Shown: positions 28,652-44,757, counted from the first letter of the stretch. The stretch is DNA of 64,000 nucleotides from Pseudomonadota bacterium (GCA_021827205.1 JAKAWV010000009.1:49621-113620), one strand, 5' to 3'. Notes: a model not told the origin generated them from the sequence alone. Numbers and translations are program-made.

Positions 28652-30685
28652 ATGCAACCTTCGCGCATCAAGCCCGTCGCCCTGGCCATCGGTCTGGCGT
28701 TGTCCTGCGTTGCCGCCGCCCGCGACAGCAGCGTGTTCAACGTCAATGAGCTGGACACCCAGGTCAGCGCCTGCAGCAACCTCAACACTTTCGTCAATGC
28801 CAAATGGGTCGCCGCGCATCCCATTCCCGCCGACAAGACGCGCTGGGGCGCCTTCGACGAACTGGCCGAGAAATCGCTGGATATCCAGCACGAGATCGTG
28901 CAGCAGGCGGCCAAGAACGCGGCTGCGGCCAAGCCCGGATCGATCGAACAGAAGATCGGCTATTTCTACGAGAGCGGCATGGATCAGGCCGCCATCGATG
29001 CCGCCGGCATCAAGCCGCTGCAACCCGACCTGCTTGCGATCAGCCAGATCATCACGCAGCCGCAACTGGTCGACTATCTCGATGCCAGTTTCGCCAAGGG
29101 CCGGGGCGAGCTGTTCGCGTTCGGCTCCGGCGCCGACTTCAAGAACGCCAAGATGCAGATCGGCTACGCCTTCCAGGGTGGCCTGGGCCTGCCCACGCCC
29201 GACTACTACACCAAGCCCGAGTTCGCCGAGAAACGCGCGCAGTACCTGGCCTACATCGGCAAGATGCTGCAACTGGGCGGCGAGCCGGCCGAGCGCGCCG
29301 CGCACGATGCGCAAGTCGTGATGGCCTTCGAGACGCGGCTGGCAAAAGCCTCGCTGAACCCGGTGGCGCTACGCAATCCGGCCAACCAGTACCACTTCGT
29401 CAGCGTCGCCCAGGCCGACCGGGTCACGCCCAACTTTTCCTGGCAGAAGTTCTTCGCCGCGCAGGGCGTCGACGTGCGGGGCTTCTCGCTGTCGCAGCCG
29501 AAGTTCTTCGCCGAGGTCGGCCGCATGATCGGCGCGGAGCCAATCGCCACCTGGCGCGCCTATCTGCGCTTCCACGCGATTTCCAGCGCGGCACCCTACC
29601 TGTCCCAACCGTTCGTGGATGCGCGCTTCGATTTCTACAACAAGACGCTTGGCGGCCAGCCGCAGATCGAGCCGCGCTGGAAACGCGTGCTGGCCGCGGT
29701 CAACCATGAGATGGGCATGGCGCTGGGCGAGCTGTACGTGGCCAAGACCTTCACGCCCGAGGCCAAGGCGCGCGCGCTGGCCATGGTCAACAACCTGCGC
29801 GAGGCGTTGCGCCAGCACATCGAGGCGGTGGGCTGGATGGGTCCGGCCACCAAGGCCAAGGCCATGGAGAAGTGGCAGACGCTGCTGCCCAAGATCGGCT
29901 ATCCCGACAAGTGGCGCGACTGGAGCGGCCTGACGGTGACGCCGGGTGACTACTTCGCCAACGTCGAGCGCGCCAGCGCCTTCAACTACCGCTACGACCT
30001 CGCCAAGATCGGCAAGCCCACCGACCGCTACGAATGGGCGATGACGCCGCAAACGGTCAACGCCTATTACGACCCCACCAACAACACCATCAACTTTCCG
30101 GCCGCGATCCTGCAGCCGCCGTTCTTCTATGCCAACGGCGACGACGGCATCAACTACGGCGGCATCGGCGCGGTGATCGGCCATGAGATGACCCATGGCT
30201 ATGACGACGAAGGCAGCCAGTTCGATGCCTACGGCAACAACGTCAACTGGTGGACCAAGGCCGACCGCGTCGCCTTCGAGGCGCGCACCGGAAAGCTGGT
30301 CAAGCAGTTCGACGGCTACTCGCCGCTGCCGGGCAAGCACATCAACGGCAAGCTGACGCTGGGCGAGAACATCGCCGACCTGGGCGGGCTCAACATCGCC
30401 TACACCGCCCTGCAGAACGCCATGAGGAAAGATCCCAAGCTGGCCAGCGAAAAGATCGACGGCTACAGCGAGGACCAGCGCTACTTCATGAGCTGGGCGC
30501 GCGTGTGGCGCGGATCGGTGCGCCCGGCGCGCGAGGAAGTGCTGCTCAACGTCGATCCGCACTCGCCGGCGCAATTCCGCGCCATCGGCGCGCCGTCCAA
30601 CATGCCGGCGTTCTGGCAGGCGTTCCACTGCAAGCCCGGCCAGCCGATGGTGCGCGCCGGCGCCAGACAGGTGGTCATCTGGTAA
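28652..30685 (+). CDS. M13 family zinc metallopeptidase (neprilysin/PepO-like), exported
   Basis: The 677-residue protein has a signal peptide (KPVALAIGLALSCVAAARD) and the two M13 domains. The zinc site is complete: H511-E-x-x-H515 in VIGHEMTHGYDDEG, third ligand E572 in GENIADLGGL. The substrate-binding element is AFNYRYDL. The C-terminus CKPGQPMVRAGARQVVIW is a slight variant of the usual CxPGxxM...CxVW ending, with the last cysteine missing. It probably degrades peptides in the periplasm. The ATG at 28652 starts the signal peptide; the longer frame to 28508 does not. A terminator follows. Confidence 0.93.
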   Translation: MQPSRIKPVALAIGLALSCVAAARDSSVFNVNELDTQVSACSNLNTFVNAKWVAAHPIPADKTRWGAFDELAEKSLDIQHEIVQQAAKNAAAAKPGSIEQKIGYFYESGMDQAAIDAAGIKPLQPDLLAISQIITQPQLVDYLDASFAKGRGELFAFGSGADFKNAKMQIGYAFQGGLGLPTPDYYTKPEFAEKRAQYLAYIGKMLQLGGEPAERAAHDAQVVMAFETRLAKASLNPVALRNPANQYHFVSVAQADRVTPNFSWQKFFAAQGVDVRGFSLSQPKFFAEVGRMIGAEPIATWRAYLRFHAISSAAPYLSQPFVDARFDFYNKTLGGQPQIEPRWKRVLAAVNHEMGMALGELYVAKTFTPEAKARALAMVNNLREALRQHIEAVGWMGPATKAKAMEKWQTLLPKIGYPDKWRDWSGLTVTPGDYFANVERASAFNYRYDLAKIGKPTDRYEWAMTPQTVNAYYDPTNNTINFPAAILQPPFFYANGDDGINYGGIGAVIGHEMTHGYDDEGSQFDAYGNNVNWWTKADRVAFEARTGKLVKQFDGYSPLPGKHINGKLTLGENIADLGGLNIAYTALQNAMRKDPKLASEKIDGYSEDQRYFMSWARVWRGSVRPAREEVLLNVDPHSPAQFRAIGAPSNMPAFWQAFHCKPGQPMVRAGARQVVIW

Positions 30686-30709
30686 GCGGGCCGATCGCGC
30701 GACACCCGA

Positions 30710-30732
30710 GGGGCGCTGCGGCGCCCCTTTTT
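30710..30732 (+). terminator. Rho-independent terminator after the M13 peptidase
   Basis: Stem GGGGCGC / GCGCCCC with a TGCG loop followed by TTTTT, 25 bases after the stop. It separates the housekeeping region from the convergent restriction-modification island. Confidence 0.88.
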
Positions 30733-30750
30733 GTCGCAGCGGCAGCATGC

Positions 30751-33899
<3,149 letters not shown>

Positions 33900-33903
<4 letters not shown>

Positions 33904-35096
33904 GCCGCGGTCCAGTGGCTGACGGGCCGGACGAGGAAATCCTCCAAAGCGATGCCGTCGCCGCCCACCAGCAGGCTGCGCCGCGGCTTGAATGCCGCCG
34001 CAAACGCCGCGCTGCCGGCATGGCGTGTCGGTGCGCGCCCGCTCTTGGCCTCGATGGCGATCAGCCTGCGCCCCGCGGTCACCACGAAGTCCACCTCCTG
34101 GTTGCGCTCGCGCCAGTAATACAGCGCGATCCCGCCGCCCGCCGCGGCATTGGCCAGATGCGCACCCACCGCCGATTCCACCAGCCGTCCCCAGAACTCG
34201 GGATCGGCGCGAGCCTCGGCCAAGGATAGTCCCGAAGTCGCGGTCAGCAGCGCGGTGTTGAACACCTGCAGCTTGGGGCTGGAGCCGCGCTGGCGCGCCG
34301 CATCGCCCGCGTATTTCTGCAAGCCGCAGACCATGCCCGCACCCGCCAGCAGATCGAGGTAATGCGCCAGCGTGGTGGCGTTGCCGGCGTCCTGCAACTG
34401 CCCCAGCATCTTGGTGTACGACAGGATCTGCCCGGAGTAGCGGCAGGCCAGTTCGAACAGGCGCCGCAGCAGCGCCGGCTTGTCCACGCGGCTGAGCAGC
34501 AGCACGTCGCGCGCAATCGAGGTTTCGATCAGCGCGTCCACGATGTAGCGGGCCCAGCGCTGCGGCTGCCGGATCAGGGGCGCCGCGCCCGGATAGCCAC
34601 CGTAAAACAGGTACTGGTCCAGCGACCAGCCGAACGCATCGCGCATCTCGGCATACGACCAGTGCGGCAGGTGCAACAGCTCGAAGCGCCCGGCCAGGCT
34701 CTCGGTCAGGCCCTGCGCGATCAGCAGCGGCGCCGAGCCCAGCAGCACCACGCGCAGCGGGCGCCGCTTGCGCGTGTCCTCATCCCACAGGCGCTTGACC
34801 GCCTCGGACCAGCCGGGGATCTTCTGGATCTCGTCCAGTACCAGCACCGCGCCGGCCTTGCCGGCATCGGCGGCGAGCCGTCGCGCCGCGTCCCACTGCT
34901 GGGCGATCCACTCATGGCCGCGCAGCGTCGGCTCGTCGGCGCTGGCAAAGCGATGCGCCAGGCCCGCGTCCTCGACCACCGCCTGCACCAGCGTGGTCTT
35001 GCCGACCTGGCGCGGTCCCGCCACCACCTGCAGGAACCGCCGCGGTTCCGTGAGGCGTTCGGCGAGCGCGGCAGCTTGCGGGCGCTGGTAGGCCAT
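33900..35096 (-). CDS. AAA ATPase with DUF4143 domain
   Basis: The 398-residue protein has an AAA_14-type ATPase domain (Walker [11 protein letters not shown], Walker [14 protein letters not shown], sensor [10 protein letters not shown]). A winged-helix linker leads to a C-terminal DUF4143 domain ending in [20 protein letters not shown], a pattern resembling the D-ExK core of restriction-like nucleases. Its function is unknown; relatives occur widely in mobile and defence regions. Here its stop codon overlaps the hsdR start (ATGA), an unusually tight link. The ATG at 35096 (MAYQRPQAA) is preferred; a TTG at 35111 inside the upstream palindrome would add five residues. Confidence 0.85.
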
Positions 35097-35102
35097 CGAC
35101 GA

Positions 35103-35132
35103 ATTACTCAATACGTTGAGTAATTTTACTCA
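35103..35132 (-). promoter_or_regulatory. Palindromic operator-like cluster upstream of the AAA/DUF4143-hsdR pair
   Basis: A perfect 9-bp inverted repeat (ATTACTCAA, TACG, TTGAGTAAT) at 35103-35124 overlaps a second inverted repeat (TGAGTAA-TT-TTACTCA) at 35117-35132. This gives three evenly spaced half-sites just upstream of the ATG at 35096. The composition is AT-rich against a GC-rich background. It looks like an operator for autoregulation, or an RNA hairpin covering the ribosome site. Confidence 0.6.
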
Positions 35133-35265
35133 CGACGCCGAGCAATGCAACGCGGCTGATCGCAAGGTTGGGGTTCGGCTGATTGCAAGTCCTGGACAGA
35201 TCCGGCGAGCCTTGTGCCGCGCCGCGGTGACCGCAAACTCACCTGCCGGATCGGCGCAATCGCGA

Positions 35266-35306
35266 GAATTGGAGCCGAATAGGAGTCGAATTGGAGCGAA
35301 TTGGAG
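35266..35306. repeat. Four near-tandem 11-bp repeats (GAATTGGAGCC type)
   Basis: The units GAATTGGAGCC, GAATAGGAGTC, GAATTGGAGC and GAATTGGAG follow one another without gaps. They lie in the roughly 260-base gap between the DUF1828-like gene and the AAA/DUF4143 promoter region. No gene is recognisable in this gap. The repeat could be an iteron-like protein-binding array or a simple slippage product. Confidence 0.6.
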
Positions 35307-35394
35307 GTGACGGGCGGTCGCGCAAGTCATTGATGTCGCAGCCTCCAGTAGGCCCCGCGCCCATGACCGCGGGACTCGATCAAGCAGGGCATGC

Positions 35395-36159
35395 TCATGC
35401 TGCAAGCTCTTCTCTGACGCTTTCGCGTTGGCTCCATGACACGGGCTGTACGTCGTAGCTCCTGAGCGCATCGACAACATTCGGGGACACGGTTTGCTCG
35501 GTGTCATTCAGCAACGCATAGGCTCGAGAATCAGCAGACCGTATCTCTTTGGTGTCGATCCAAGACAGCACCACGGCCTGCGCCGTCTCTCGATTGGGGC
35601 GGTTGATTGTCTGAATGATGCGCTCCGGCTGCCGCCTGGATTTGGGCACAACGAAATCAAAGAGGTGATCGTAGCCAGTCTTACCCGTGAACTTGACCTT
35701 CGGTGTGTATCGAATGTCATGCACATCGAGCCACGTCACCACATCCTCGTAAAACACGCTTGCCACCATGGGGGCGGCCAAGTAGAACATGTCGTTCACG
35801 GCCAGCATCGCTTGCACAAGATTGTGTTTACGGAGTGAGAAATTCTCCGGCGATGCATGCACCTCCAAGCGATTTTCTTGAAGTTGCACGCCGAAGCCAT
35901 TGAGTGTGAGCTTGAGCAGTTCCTGCCGCTTCGGACTCTGGAGCTTGCAGCCGCTGCCCTCGAGATCGTCAATCGTGTAGCCGTCATCGGTCAGGACATA
36001 CCCTCCATTGGATCTTTTTGCGTAAATCTGGACGTAGTCGTTGTGGCGGTCTAGGTAAGGCGTCGTGATCTCGATCCAATCATCGACTTGCCTCAGTGCG
36101 GTTTTGTCCTTCAGCCATGCGTGATAGGCGTCCAACAGACGCTGAATGTCCTGGATCAT
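35395..36159 (-). CDS. DUF1828/DUF1829-like protein of the restriction island
   Basis: The 254-residue soluble protein resembles two-domain DUF1828-DUF1829 proteins: an N-terminal part with [20 protein letters not shown] and a [15 protein letters not shown] stretch, and a C-terminal part with [24 protein letters not shown], split here as [15 protein letters not shown] and PERIIQ. The function is unknown. It starts within the stop of the preceding gene (ATGA overlap at 36156-36159), so the two are translated together. Base composition is lower in GC than the housekeeping genes, suggesting separate ancestry. A role alongside the restriction system or as part of a toxin-antitoxin-like pair is inference only. 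Confidence 0.72.
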   Translation of the reverse strand: MIQDIQRLLDAYHAWLKDKTALRQVDDWIEITTPYLDRHNDYVQIYAKRSNGGYVLTDDGYTIDDLEGSGCKLQSPKRQELLKLTLNGFGVQLQENRLEVHASPENFSLRKHNLVQAMLAVNDMFYLAAPMVASVFYEDVVTWLDVHDIRYTPKVKFTGKTGYDHLFDFVVPKSRRQPERIIQTINRPNRETAQAVVLSWIDTKEIRSADSRAYALLNDTEQTVSPNVVDALRSYDVQPVSWSQRESVREELAA

Positions 36160-36604
36160 GTGAAAAGCCCCCGTTCGATGTGCGGCGGCTGCGTGATGTT
36201 GCAGAATCGCATGAACTCTTCAAGCGTTTTCCAAAGATCTGCGGTTGCGGTAAATCTATCTGCGGGGACCGGGATGGCCCATTTGTCGCCGTAGCCTTCG
36301 CGATACACGTGCAGGTGCGGGGCCGGTATTTCTTGATCGTCCGGATTGCGATGAGGAGCGCCACCCAGATCGAGGCGAACAAGCACGACGACCTGCCGCG
36401 CACGGTTCTGCATCTTGACTTTGAGCAAGTCGATTCGACCCCGACTTACATCGAGCAGGAAATGCTCCCGCCTATCTTGAGACAAGAGAGGCAAGATCAG
36501 AGACTGACCAGCCATTGGAAAGTCGCTCCGAGCTTCGTTGGCGCGATACTTATCCATGGCGATGAGTGCGTCCGCTTCCGCTTGCGTGAGGTTCATGTCG
36601 GCCA

Positions 36605-36605
<1 letters not shown>
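36156..36605 (-). CDS. DUF6978-like protein coupled to hsdS
   Basis: The 149-residue protein starts [19 protein letters not shown], with its ATG sharing one base with the hsdS stop (TGATG). The upstream ATG at 36629 would lie inside hsdS. It has a helical N-terminus, a beta-rich middle ([20 protein letters not shown], split as [17 protein letters not shown]) and a histidine-containing motif [17 protein letters not shown] recognise the general pattern of the DUF6978 family but cannot assign an activity. Position between hsdS and the DUF1828/1829-like gene, with overlaps on both sides, argues for a working unit with that gene. Confidence 0.65.
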
Positions 36606-38428
<1,823 letters not shown>

Positions 38429-38508
38429 ACCCAATTCCCCCGGGTTTCGCAGCAGTCCTCTTGCCGCGGCGTGGCCGGCGCAGGCAGGCGATGGTGTCGA
38501 GCATGTGC

Positions 38509-39609
38509 TCAGACATCGCCGGCCTCGCGCTCGGCGCCGATCAGCACCGCGTACAGGGGCTGGTTGATGTAATAGTTGCTGCGGCCGATCCTGCGTTTGC
38601 GCAGAAAGCCGCCGGCGACCAGCGCATCGAGATACTTCGTCGCGGTGAGGCGCGACACGCCCAGGTCCTGCTGCACGAACTCGATCTTGGTGTAGGGGTG
38701 CTTGAACAGGTTGTTGATCAGATCCTGGCTGTAGAACTTGTACTGCGCGCGGATGCGCTGCTTGGCGTCTTGCAGCAGCAGCTTGATGGCCTGGATGGTG
38801 GCGATGGTCGCGCGCGCGGTGTGCTCGACCGCGGTGAGCATGTACTCCACCCAGTCCTCCCAGGCATCGTCCGTGCGCACGGCCTGCAGCAGCCGGTAGT
38901 AGTCCGGCTTGGTGCGCACGATGTGCCGGCTGAGGTACAGCACCGGAATGTCGAGCAGGCCTTCCTTGACCAGATACAGCACGTTGACGATGCGCCCGGT
39001 GCGGCCGTTGCCGTCGTAGAACGGGTGGATGCTCTCGAACTGGTGATGGATCAGCGCCATGCGGATCAGCGGGTCGGTATCGAAGGCCGGCTCGGCATGG
39101 ATGAACCGTTCCAGTTCGCCCATCAGGCGCTGCACTTCGCGCGCATCCTGCGGCGGCTCGTAAATCGTGCGCTTCGCGCCATCGACCAGCGCCGTGCCCG
39201 GCAGTTTGCGCAGGCCGGCGCGGTTGTGTTCCAGCTCGGCCTGGATGTCGAGGATGGTGTTGAGCGTGAGCAGCTCGGTGGCGCGCACGCGCTCGAAACC
39301 GGTTTGCAGGGCCTGGCGATAACGCAGAACTTCCTTGGTGGCGGCGTTGGCCTTGCCGGCATCGGCAGCACCCTCGCGGTAAAGCTGGTCGTGAGTGGTG
39401 ACGATGTTCTCGATGGCCGAGCTGTCCTTGGCTTCCTGCAATGCCAGGGTGTTGATCAGGATGCCCTGGTTGGGAATGCTGGCCGCGACCCCCTTGAGCT
39501 CGGCGAGGCTGCGGCTGGCGGCGTTCAGGCGCTTGAGGATCGCCGGGGTGTCGAAACGCGCCGGCACCAGTTCGTGCAAGGGGCGCAGCGTGGCGGCCGC
39601 ATGGGTCAT
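38509..39609 (-). CDS. Fic-domain protein (class II) with C-terminal winged helix
   Basis: Predicted AMP-transferase of 366 residues. The catalytic motif is complete, HPFYDGNGRTGR with H195. An N-terminal inhibitory helix is present as S63-SAI-E67-N68 in KDSSAIENI, the (S/T)xxxE(G/N) motif, so this is an auto-inhibited class II Fic protein. A C-terminal winged helix (VQQDLGVSRLTATKYLDALV) probably binds DNA and may regulate its own gene. It lies between hsdM and hsdS in the same orientation, a recurrent arrangement in type I systems. Targets are unknown. Confidence 0.92.
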   Translation of the reverse strand: MTHAAATLRPLHELVPARFDTPAILKRLNAASRSLAELKGVAASIPNQGILINTLALQEAKDSSAIENIVTTHDQLYREGAADAGKANAATKEVLRYRQALQTGFERVRATELLTLNTILDIQAELEHNRAGLRKLPGTALVDGAKRTIYEPPQDAREVQRLMGELERFIHAEPAFDTDPLIRMALIHHQFESIHPFYDGNGRTGRIVNVLYLVKEGLLDIPVLYLSRHIVRTKPDYYRLLQAVRTDDAWEDWVEYMLTAVEHTARATIATIQAIKLLLQDAKQRIRAQYKFYSQDLINNLFKHPYTKIEFVQQDLGVSRLTATKYLDALVAGGFLRKRRIGRSNYYINQPLYAVLIGAEREAGDV

Positions 39610-39618
39610 GGGCTGTAT

Positions 39619-39648
39619 GTGTATACGAAAGTTGATTTAACTATACAC
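39619..39648 (-). promoter_or_regulatory. Inverted repeat upstream of fic
   Basis: GTGTATA (39619-39625) and TATACAC (39642-39648) form inverted arms 16 bases apart, within an AT-rich segment that starts 10 bases upstream of the fic ATG (39609). It is a candidate operator for the winged-helix part of the Fic protein. The -10 and -35 boxes are not clear. Confidence 0.45.
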
Positions 39649-39694
39649 GTCATGACGACCTGTTCAAATTTCTTGAATAAGGCTTGCATGCCGC

Positions 39695-41737
<2,043 letters not shown>

Positions 41738-41911
41738 GCGCGGAATCTTCCGAAGGGATACGCGCAAGGATAGTCACTCGCATCGCAGGGTGTGCGACGC
41801 CGTGCAGATAGGGCGCGCCAAGAATCGCCCTCGCAACCACAAAGGGCCGTGCGCAGGCTGCGGGCGCGCGCTGCCGCGGACAGGCCCGGCAATCCGCTGC
41901 CCCACGGACAC

Positions 41912-41950
41912 TTGACAACCGCCCATGTGTATTGTTGTATTGATACACAT
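41912..41950 (+). promoter_or_regulatory. Promoter and operator of the GntR-type regulator, apparently leaderless
   Basis: A perfect -35 box TTGACA (41912-41917) is followed 17 bases later by a weak -10 (TTGTAT, 41935-41940). An inverted repeat ATGTGTAT-N10-ATACACAT (41925-41932 and 41943-41950) spans the -10 and reaches into the ATG at 41949. With a start of transcription near 41947 the mRNA would have almost no leader, and no Shine-Dalgarno sequence is seen. The palindrome suits a dimeric autorepressor. Confidence 0.6.
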
Positions 41951-42338
41951 GGATGCCTCGCTGCTGACCATCGCCCCCGGCGCGCCCGAGCCGATCTACC
42001 GCCAGATCGTCGAGCAGGTGCGCCGCATGATCGCCGGCGGGCAACTGCCCTCGGGCGAGTTGCTGCCGTCCGTGCGCGAGGTGGCCGGCTTCCACGCCAT
42101 CAACCCGATGACCGTGTCGCGCGCCTACAGCCTGCTGGAAAGCGAGGGTCTACTGGAGCGCCTGCGCGGCACCGGCATGGCGGTCGCCAAAAGCGCGCGC
42201 CGCGCGCGCCCCGAAGCCGAGCGCATGAGCCTGCTCGAACCGCGTTTGCAAGACCTCGCGCGCGCCGCACGCGAGCTGGAACTGCCGGCCAGCCGCGTGC
42301 GGCGCCGGTTCGATCAACTGCTGGAGGACGGGGAATGA
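41949..42338 (+). CDS. GntR-family regulator, YtrA subfamily
   Basis: The 129-residue repressor has an N-terminal winged helix (PEPIYRQIVEQVRRMIAGGQ, then LPSVREVAGFHAINPMTVSRAYSLLESEGLL in parts) and a short C-terminal helical tail. This size is typical of YtrA regulators, which control adjacent ABC transporter operons. The ATG at 41949 fits the family N-terminus; the ATG at 41925 lies in the operator. The stop overlaps the ATG of the ABC ATPase (ATGA at 42335). Together with the palindrome over the start, this indicates autoregulation of the operon. Confidence 0.9.
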   Translation: MDASLLTIAPGAPEPIYRQIVEQVRRMIAGGQLPSGELLPSVREVAGFHAINPMTVSRAYSLLESEGLLERLRGTGMAVAKSARRARPEAERMSLLEPRLQDLARAARELELPASRVRRRFDQLLEDGE

Positions 42339-43225
42339 ACGCCATGCTCAAGCCACACATCGACAACGCGCCGCTGCAGGCCCACGGCATCAGCAAACGT
42401 TACGACGGCAGGCCGGTGCTGGATGCCGTGGACCTCACCCTGCCCGAGGGCGCGGTGCTGGGCCTGATCGGGCGCAACGGGGCCGGCAAGTCCACGCTGA
42501 TCCGCGCGCTGATGGGCCTGATCGAGGTCGATGCCGGCAGCGCCACGGTGCTGGGCGAACCGGCGCTGGCCATGGGCGATCGCGTCAAGGAACAACTGGG
42601 CTACGTGCCGCAGCAGCCCGATGCGCTCGGCTGGTTGCGCATCGACGAGATGTTCGCGCTGCTGCGGCCGTTCTACCCGCGCTGGGACCAGGGCTTCGTC
42701 GATAGTCAGCTCGATCGCACGCGCCTGCCGCGCGACCGCGCCCTGGCCAAGCTCTCGCCGGGCGAGCGTCAGCAGGTGGCGCTGATCCGCGCGCTGGCGG
42801 TGCGGCCCAGCCTGCTGGTGCTGGACGAGCCGGCCGCCGCGCTCGATCCGGTGGCGCGCCGCGAACTGCTGCGCGAGATCGCGCTGCGCGCCGGCGAATC
42901 GGGCACCTCGGTGCTGTTCTCCACGCATATCGTCAGCGACTTGGAGCGCGTGGCCTCGCACGTGGCTTTTTTGCACGAGGGCCGCATGCTGCTGCAGGCG
43001 CCGCTCGACGACCTGAAGGAACGCTACGCGCGCCTGTGGCTGCCGGGCAATGCCCCGCCGGCCAAGGTGGCGGGGGAGATTTCGCGGCGTCCACAGCAGG
43101 CTTTCGGCGGCTGGTCGCTGGTGGTCGAGCAGCGCGACGGTCGCTGGCCCGCCGAAGCACAACAACCCGGCGCGCGCATCGAGGCGCTGGGGCTGGAGGA
43201 TTTGTTCGTGGAGATCGCGGAGTGA
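42335..43225 (+). CDS. ABC transporter ATP-binding protein
   Basis: The 296-residue ATPase has Walker A (LIGRNGAGKST), Q-loop (YVPQQPDALGW), an atypical signature (LSPGERQQV, where LSGGQ is usual), Walker B (LLVLDEPAAALD) and the H-loop (FSTHIVSDL). A C-terminal extension of about 60 residues follows. This is the pattern of YtrB/CcmA-like exporters regulated by GntR. It is coupled to the regulator upstream and to the membrane protein downstream (GTGA overlap at 43222). The transported substrate is unknown. Confidence 0.92.
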   Translation: MNAMLKPHIDNAPLQAHGISKRYDGRPVLDAVDLTLPEGAVLGLIGRNGAGKSTLIRALMGLIEVDAGSATVLGEPALAMGDRVKEQLGYVPQQPDALGWLRIDEMFALLRPFYPRWDQGFVDSQLDRTRLPRDRALAKLSPGERQQVALIRALAVRPSLLVLDEPAAALDPVARRELLREIALRAGESGTSVLFSTHIVSDLERVASHVAFLHEGRMLLQAPLDDLKERYARLWLPGNAPPAKVAGEISRRPQQAFGGWSLVVEQRDGRWPAEAQQPGARIEALGLEDLFVEIAE

Positions 43226-44730
43226 AAGCGCTGTGGCGCTGGCTGGCGCTGCCCTGGTACTCCAGCGAGCGCGTGCTGCGCCGCTTCACGCTGATCATCC
43301 AGGCGCTGCTGATTATGGGTGCGCTGCTTGCGCGTTGGCTGGTGACGCCAGGCGATGGCGGACTTCTGATGACACTGATGCCGGTGGCCGCCGCAAGCGC
43401 TTTCGCGTGGATGTCCATCGGCCAGCGATGGCTGCTGGTGACGCGGGATACGCACGCGCTGCGGCTGCCGCGTGCACGGCGGCGCATCATCCTGGCGCTG
43501 GCCAGCCTGGCGACGCAAACCCTGCTGCTGCCTACTCTGCTGCTGGTGCTTCTGGGACTTCCCGCGGCCGCGTCACTGATGATGCTGCTGGCATTGTCGG
43601 TCCTGGTCCTGCTGTGGGGGCTGGCGCCGCGCTGGCTGGTGCCCCCGCTGAGCTTGGTTCCGACGGCGCTGATACTTCTCGCCGATCCGGCGGGCTGGCC
43701 CGCGCCCACCGATCCGGGATTCGCCCTGCTGGGCGCACAGCTGGCGGCTCTGGGTTTGTGCATCGTCGCCCTGCGCTGGCGCGCGCTGATGCACATCGAG
43801 GAGACCGCATTCGGCCGCTGGAGCGTGCCGATGGTCTTCCTGCTGCGCGGTCAGCAGGGTCTGCTGGCGCCCTCGGCCTGCGCTTGGTCCGCATCCAGCG
43901 GCACGCTATCCGTCGCGGGTCTGCACGCCTTGCGGGGGGCCGATCCGTCGCAGCCTGTCCGCAAGCTGGACCTGTCCGCAGTGCTGCGCGTGTTCCTGGG
44001 ACCGCCGTTCGCGCCGCACGGACGCAACGCGCGCCTGCGTGCCTGGCTAGCCGGCCTCGCCATCGCCGTGGCGCTGGAAGCCTTGCTGTGGTGGGCACTA
44101 CCGCAGCCGCTGCCGCGCCTGCTCAACGCTGTTGCCCTGGCCTGGACTGCGCTGATGGGCTGGCTGTTCGTGCTGCAGTTCGGCGGGATGCGACTCACGG
44201 CGTTGTTCGCACGTGGACAGGCCGCAGACCTCGCGTTGCTGGCGCATCTGCCCGGGCTCGGCACGCCGCAGGTCTGCAGGTCGGCGCTGCTGCGCGTGAC
44301 GTTGCGCGTGACAGCCGGCCGCATGCTGGTAGCGGGTGGCCTGCTGCTGGCGCTTTGGTGGCTGCTGGTCGGGGCGCCCGCCGCTGCGCCGATATTGGCC
44401 GTGATGATGCTGTTCTATGCGCTGGCCGCGACGACTTGGACGCTGGCCGCGCTGAGCGGGCGCTCGATTCAGGGTCTGAAACCCGCGGTCATCGCACGGC
44501 TGGCATTGCTGATGGTTCTCCTGTGCGCGGTGCTCGTGGCCAGCGGCTGGCTGCTGCTGCCGACCATGGCGGCCCTGGCCCGCAAGCCAGGCCCTGATTC
44601 CGCAATCATGCCGATCGTGCGTGTCCTGGTGGCGCTGGGCTGGGCGGGCGCCTTCGCCTGGATGCTGGCCGCGTTGCGCCGCAATGGCCGCGCTTTCCAG
44701 CGCCGTCCGCATCCTTTCTTGCAGCGCTGA
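43222..44730 (+). CDS. Polytopic membrane protein, probable permease of the GntR-linked ABC system
   Basis: The 502-residue protein has about 12 hydrophobic segments in two halves, separated by a cytoplasmic stretch (about 200-270). The start codon is GTG at 43222, overlapping the ATPase stop, so it is almost certainly the partner of that ATPase. I recognise no named family. The C-terminus NGRAFQRRPHPFLQR is nearly the same as that of the next protein (DWRRFQRRPHPFVQR), showing the two are paralogues. A short shared motif, LGPPFAPHG here and LGPPYRFVS there, lies in the middle loop. Confidence 0.75.
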   Translation: MKALWRWLALPWYSSERVLRRFTLIIQALLIMGALLARWLVTPGDGGLLMTLMPVAAASAFAWMSIGQRWLLVTRDTHALRLPRARRRIILALASLATQTLLLPTLLLVLLGLPAAASLMMLLALSVLVLLWGLAPRWLVPPLSLVPTALILLADPAGWPAPTDPGFALLGAQLAALGLCIVALRWRALMHIEETAFGRWSVPMVFLLRGQQGLLAPSACAWSASSGTLSVAGLHALRGADPSQPVRKLDLSAVLRVFLGPPFAPHGRNARLRAWLAGLAIAVALEALLWWALPQPLPRLLNAVALAWTALMGWLFVLQFGGMRLTALFARGQAADLALLAHLPGLGTPQVCRSALLRVTLRVTAGRMLVAGGLLLALWWLLVGAPAAAPILAVMMLFYALAATTWTLAALSGRSIQGLKPAVIARLALLMVLLCAVLVASGWLLLPTMAALARKPGPDSAIMPIVRVLVALGWAGAFAWMLAALRRNGRAFQRRPHPFLQR

Positions 44731-44757
44731 GATGGCGAACCCACGGAGCACGCCGAC

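Noticed and set aside
41792..42334. N-terminal extension of the ABC ATPase into the regulator gene
   Set aside because: That frame overlaps the GntR gene out of frame; the ATG at 42335 forms an ATGA overlap and gives the normal ATPase start.
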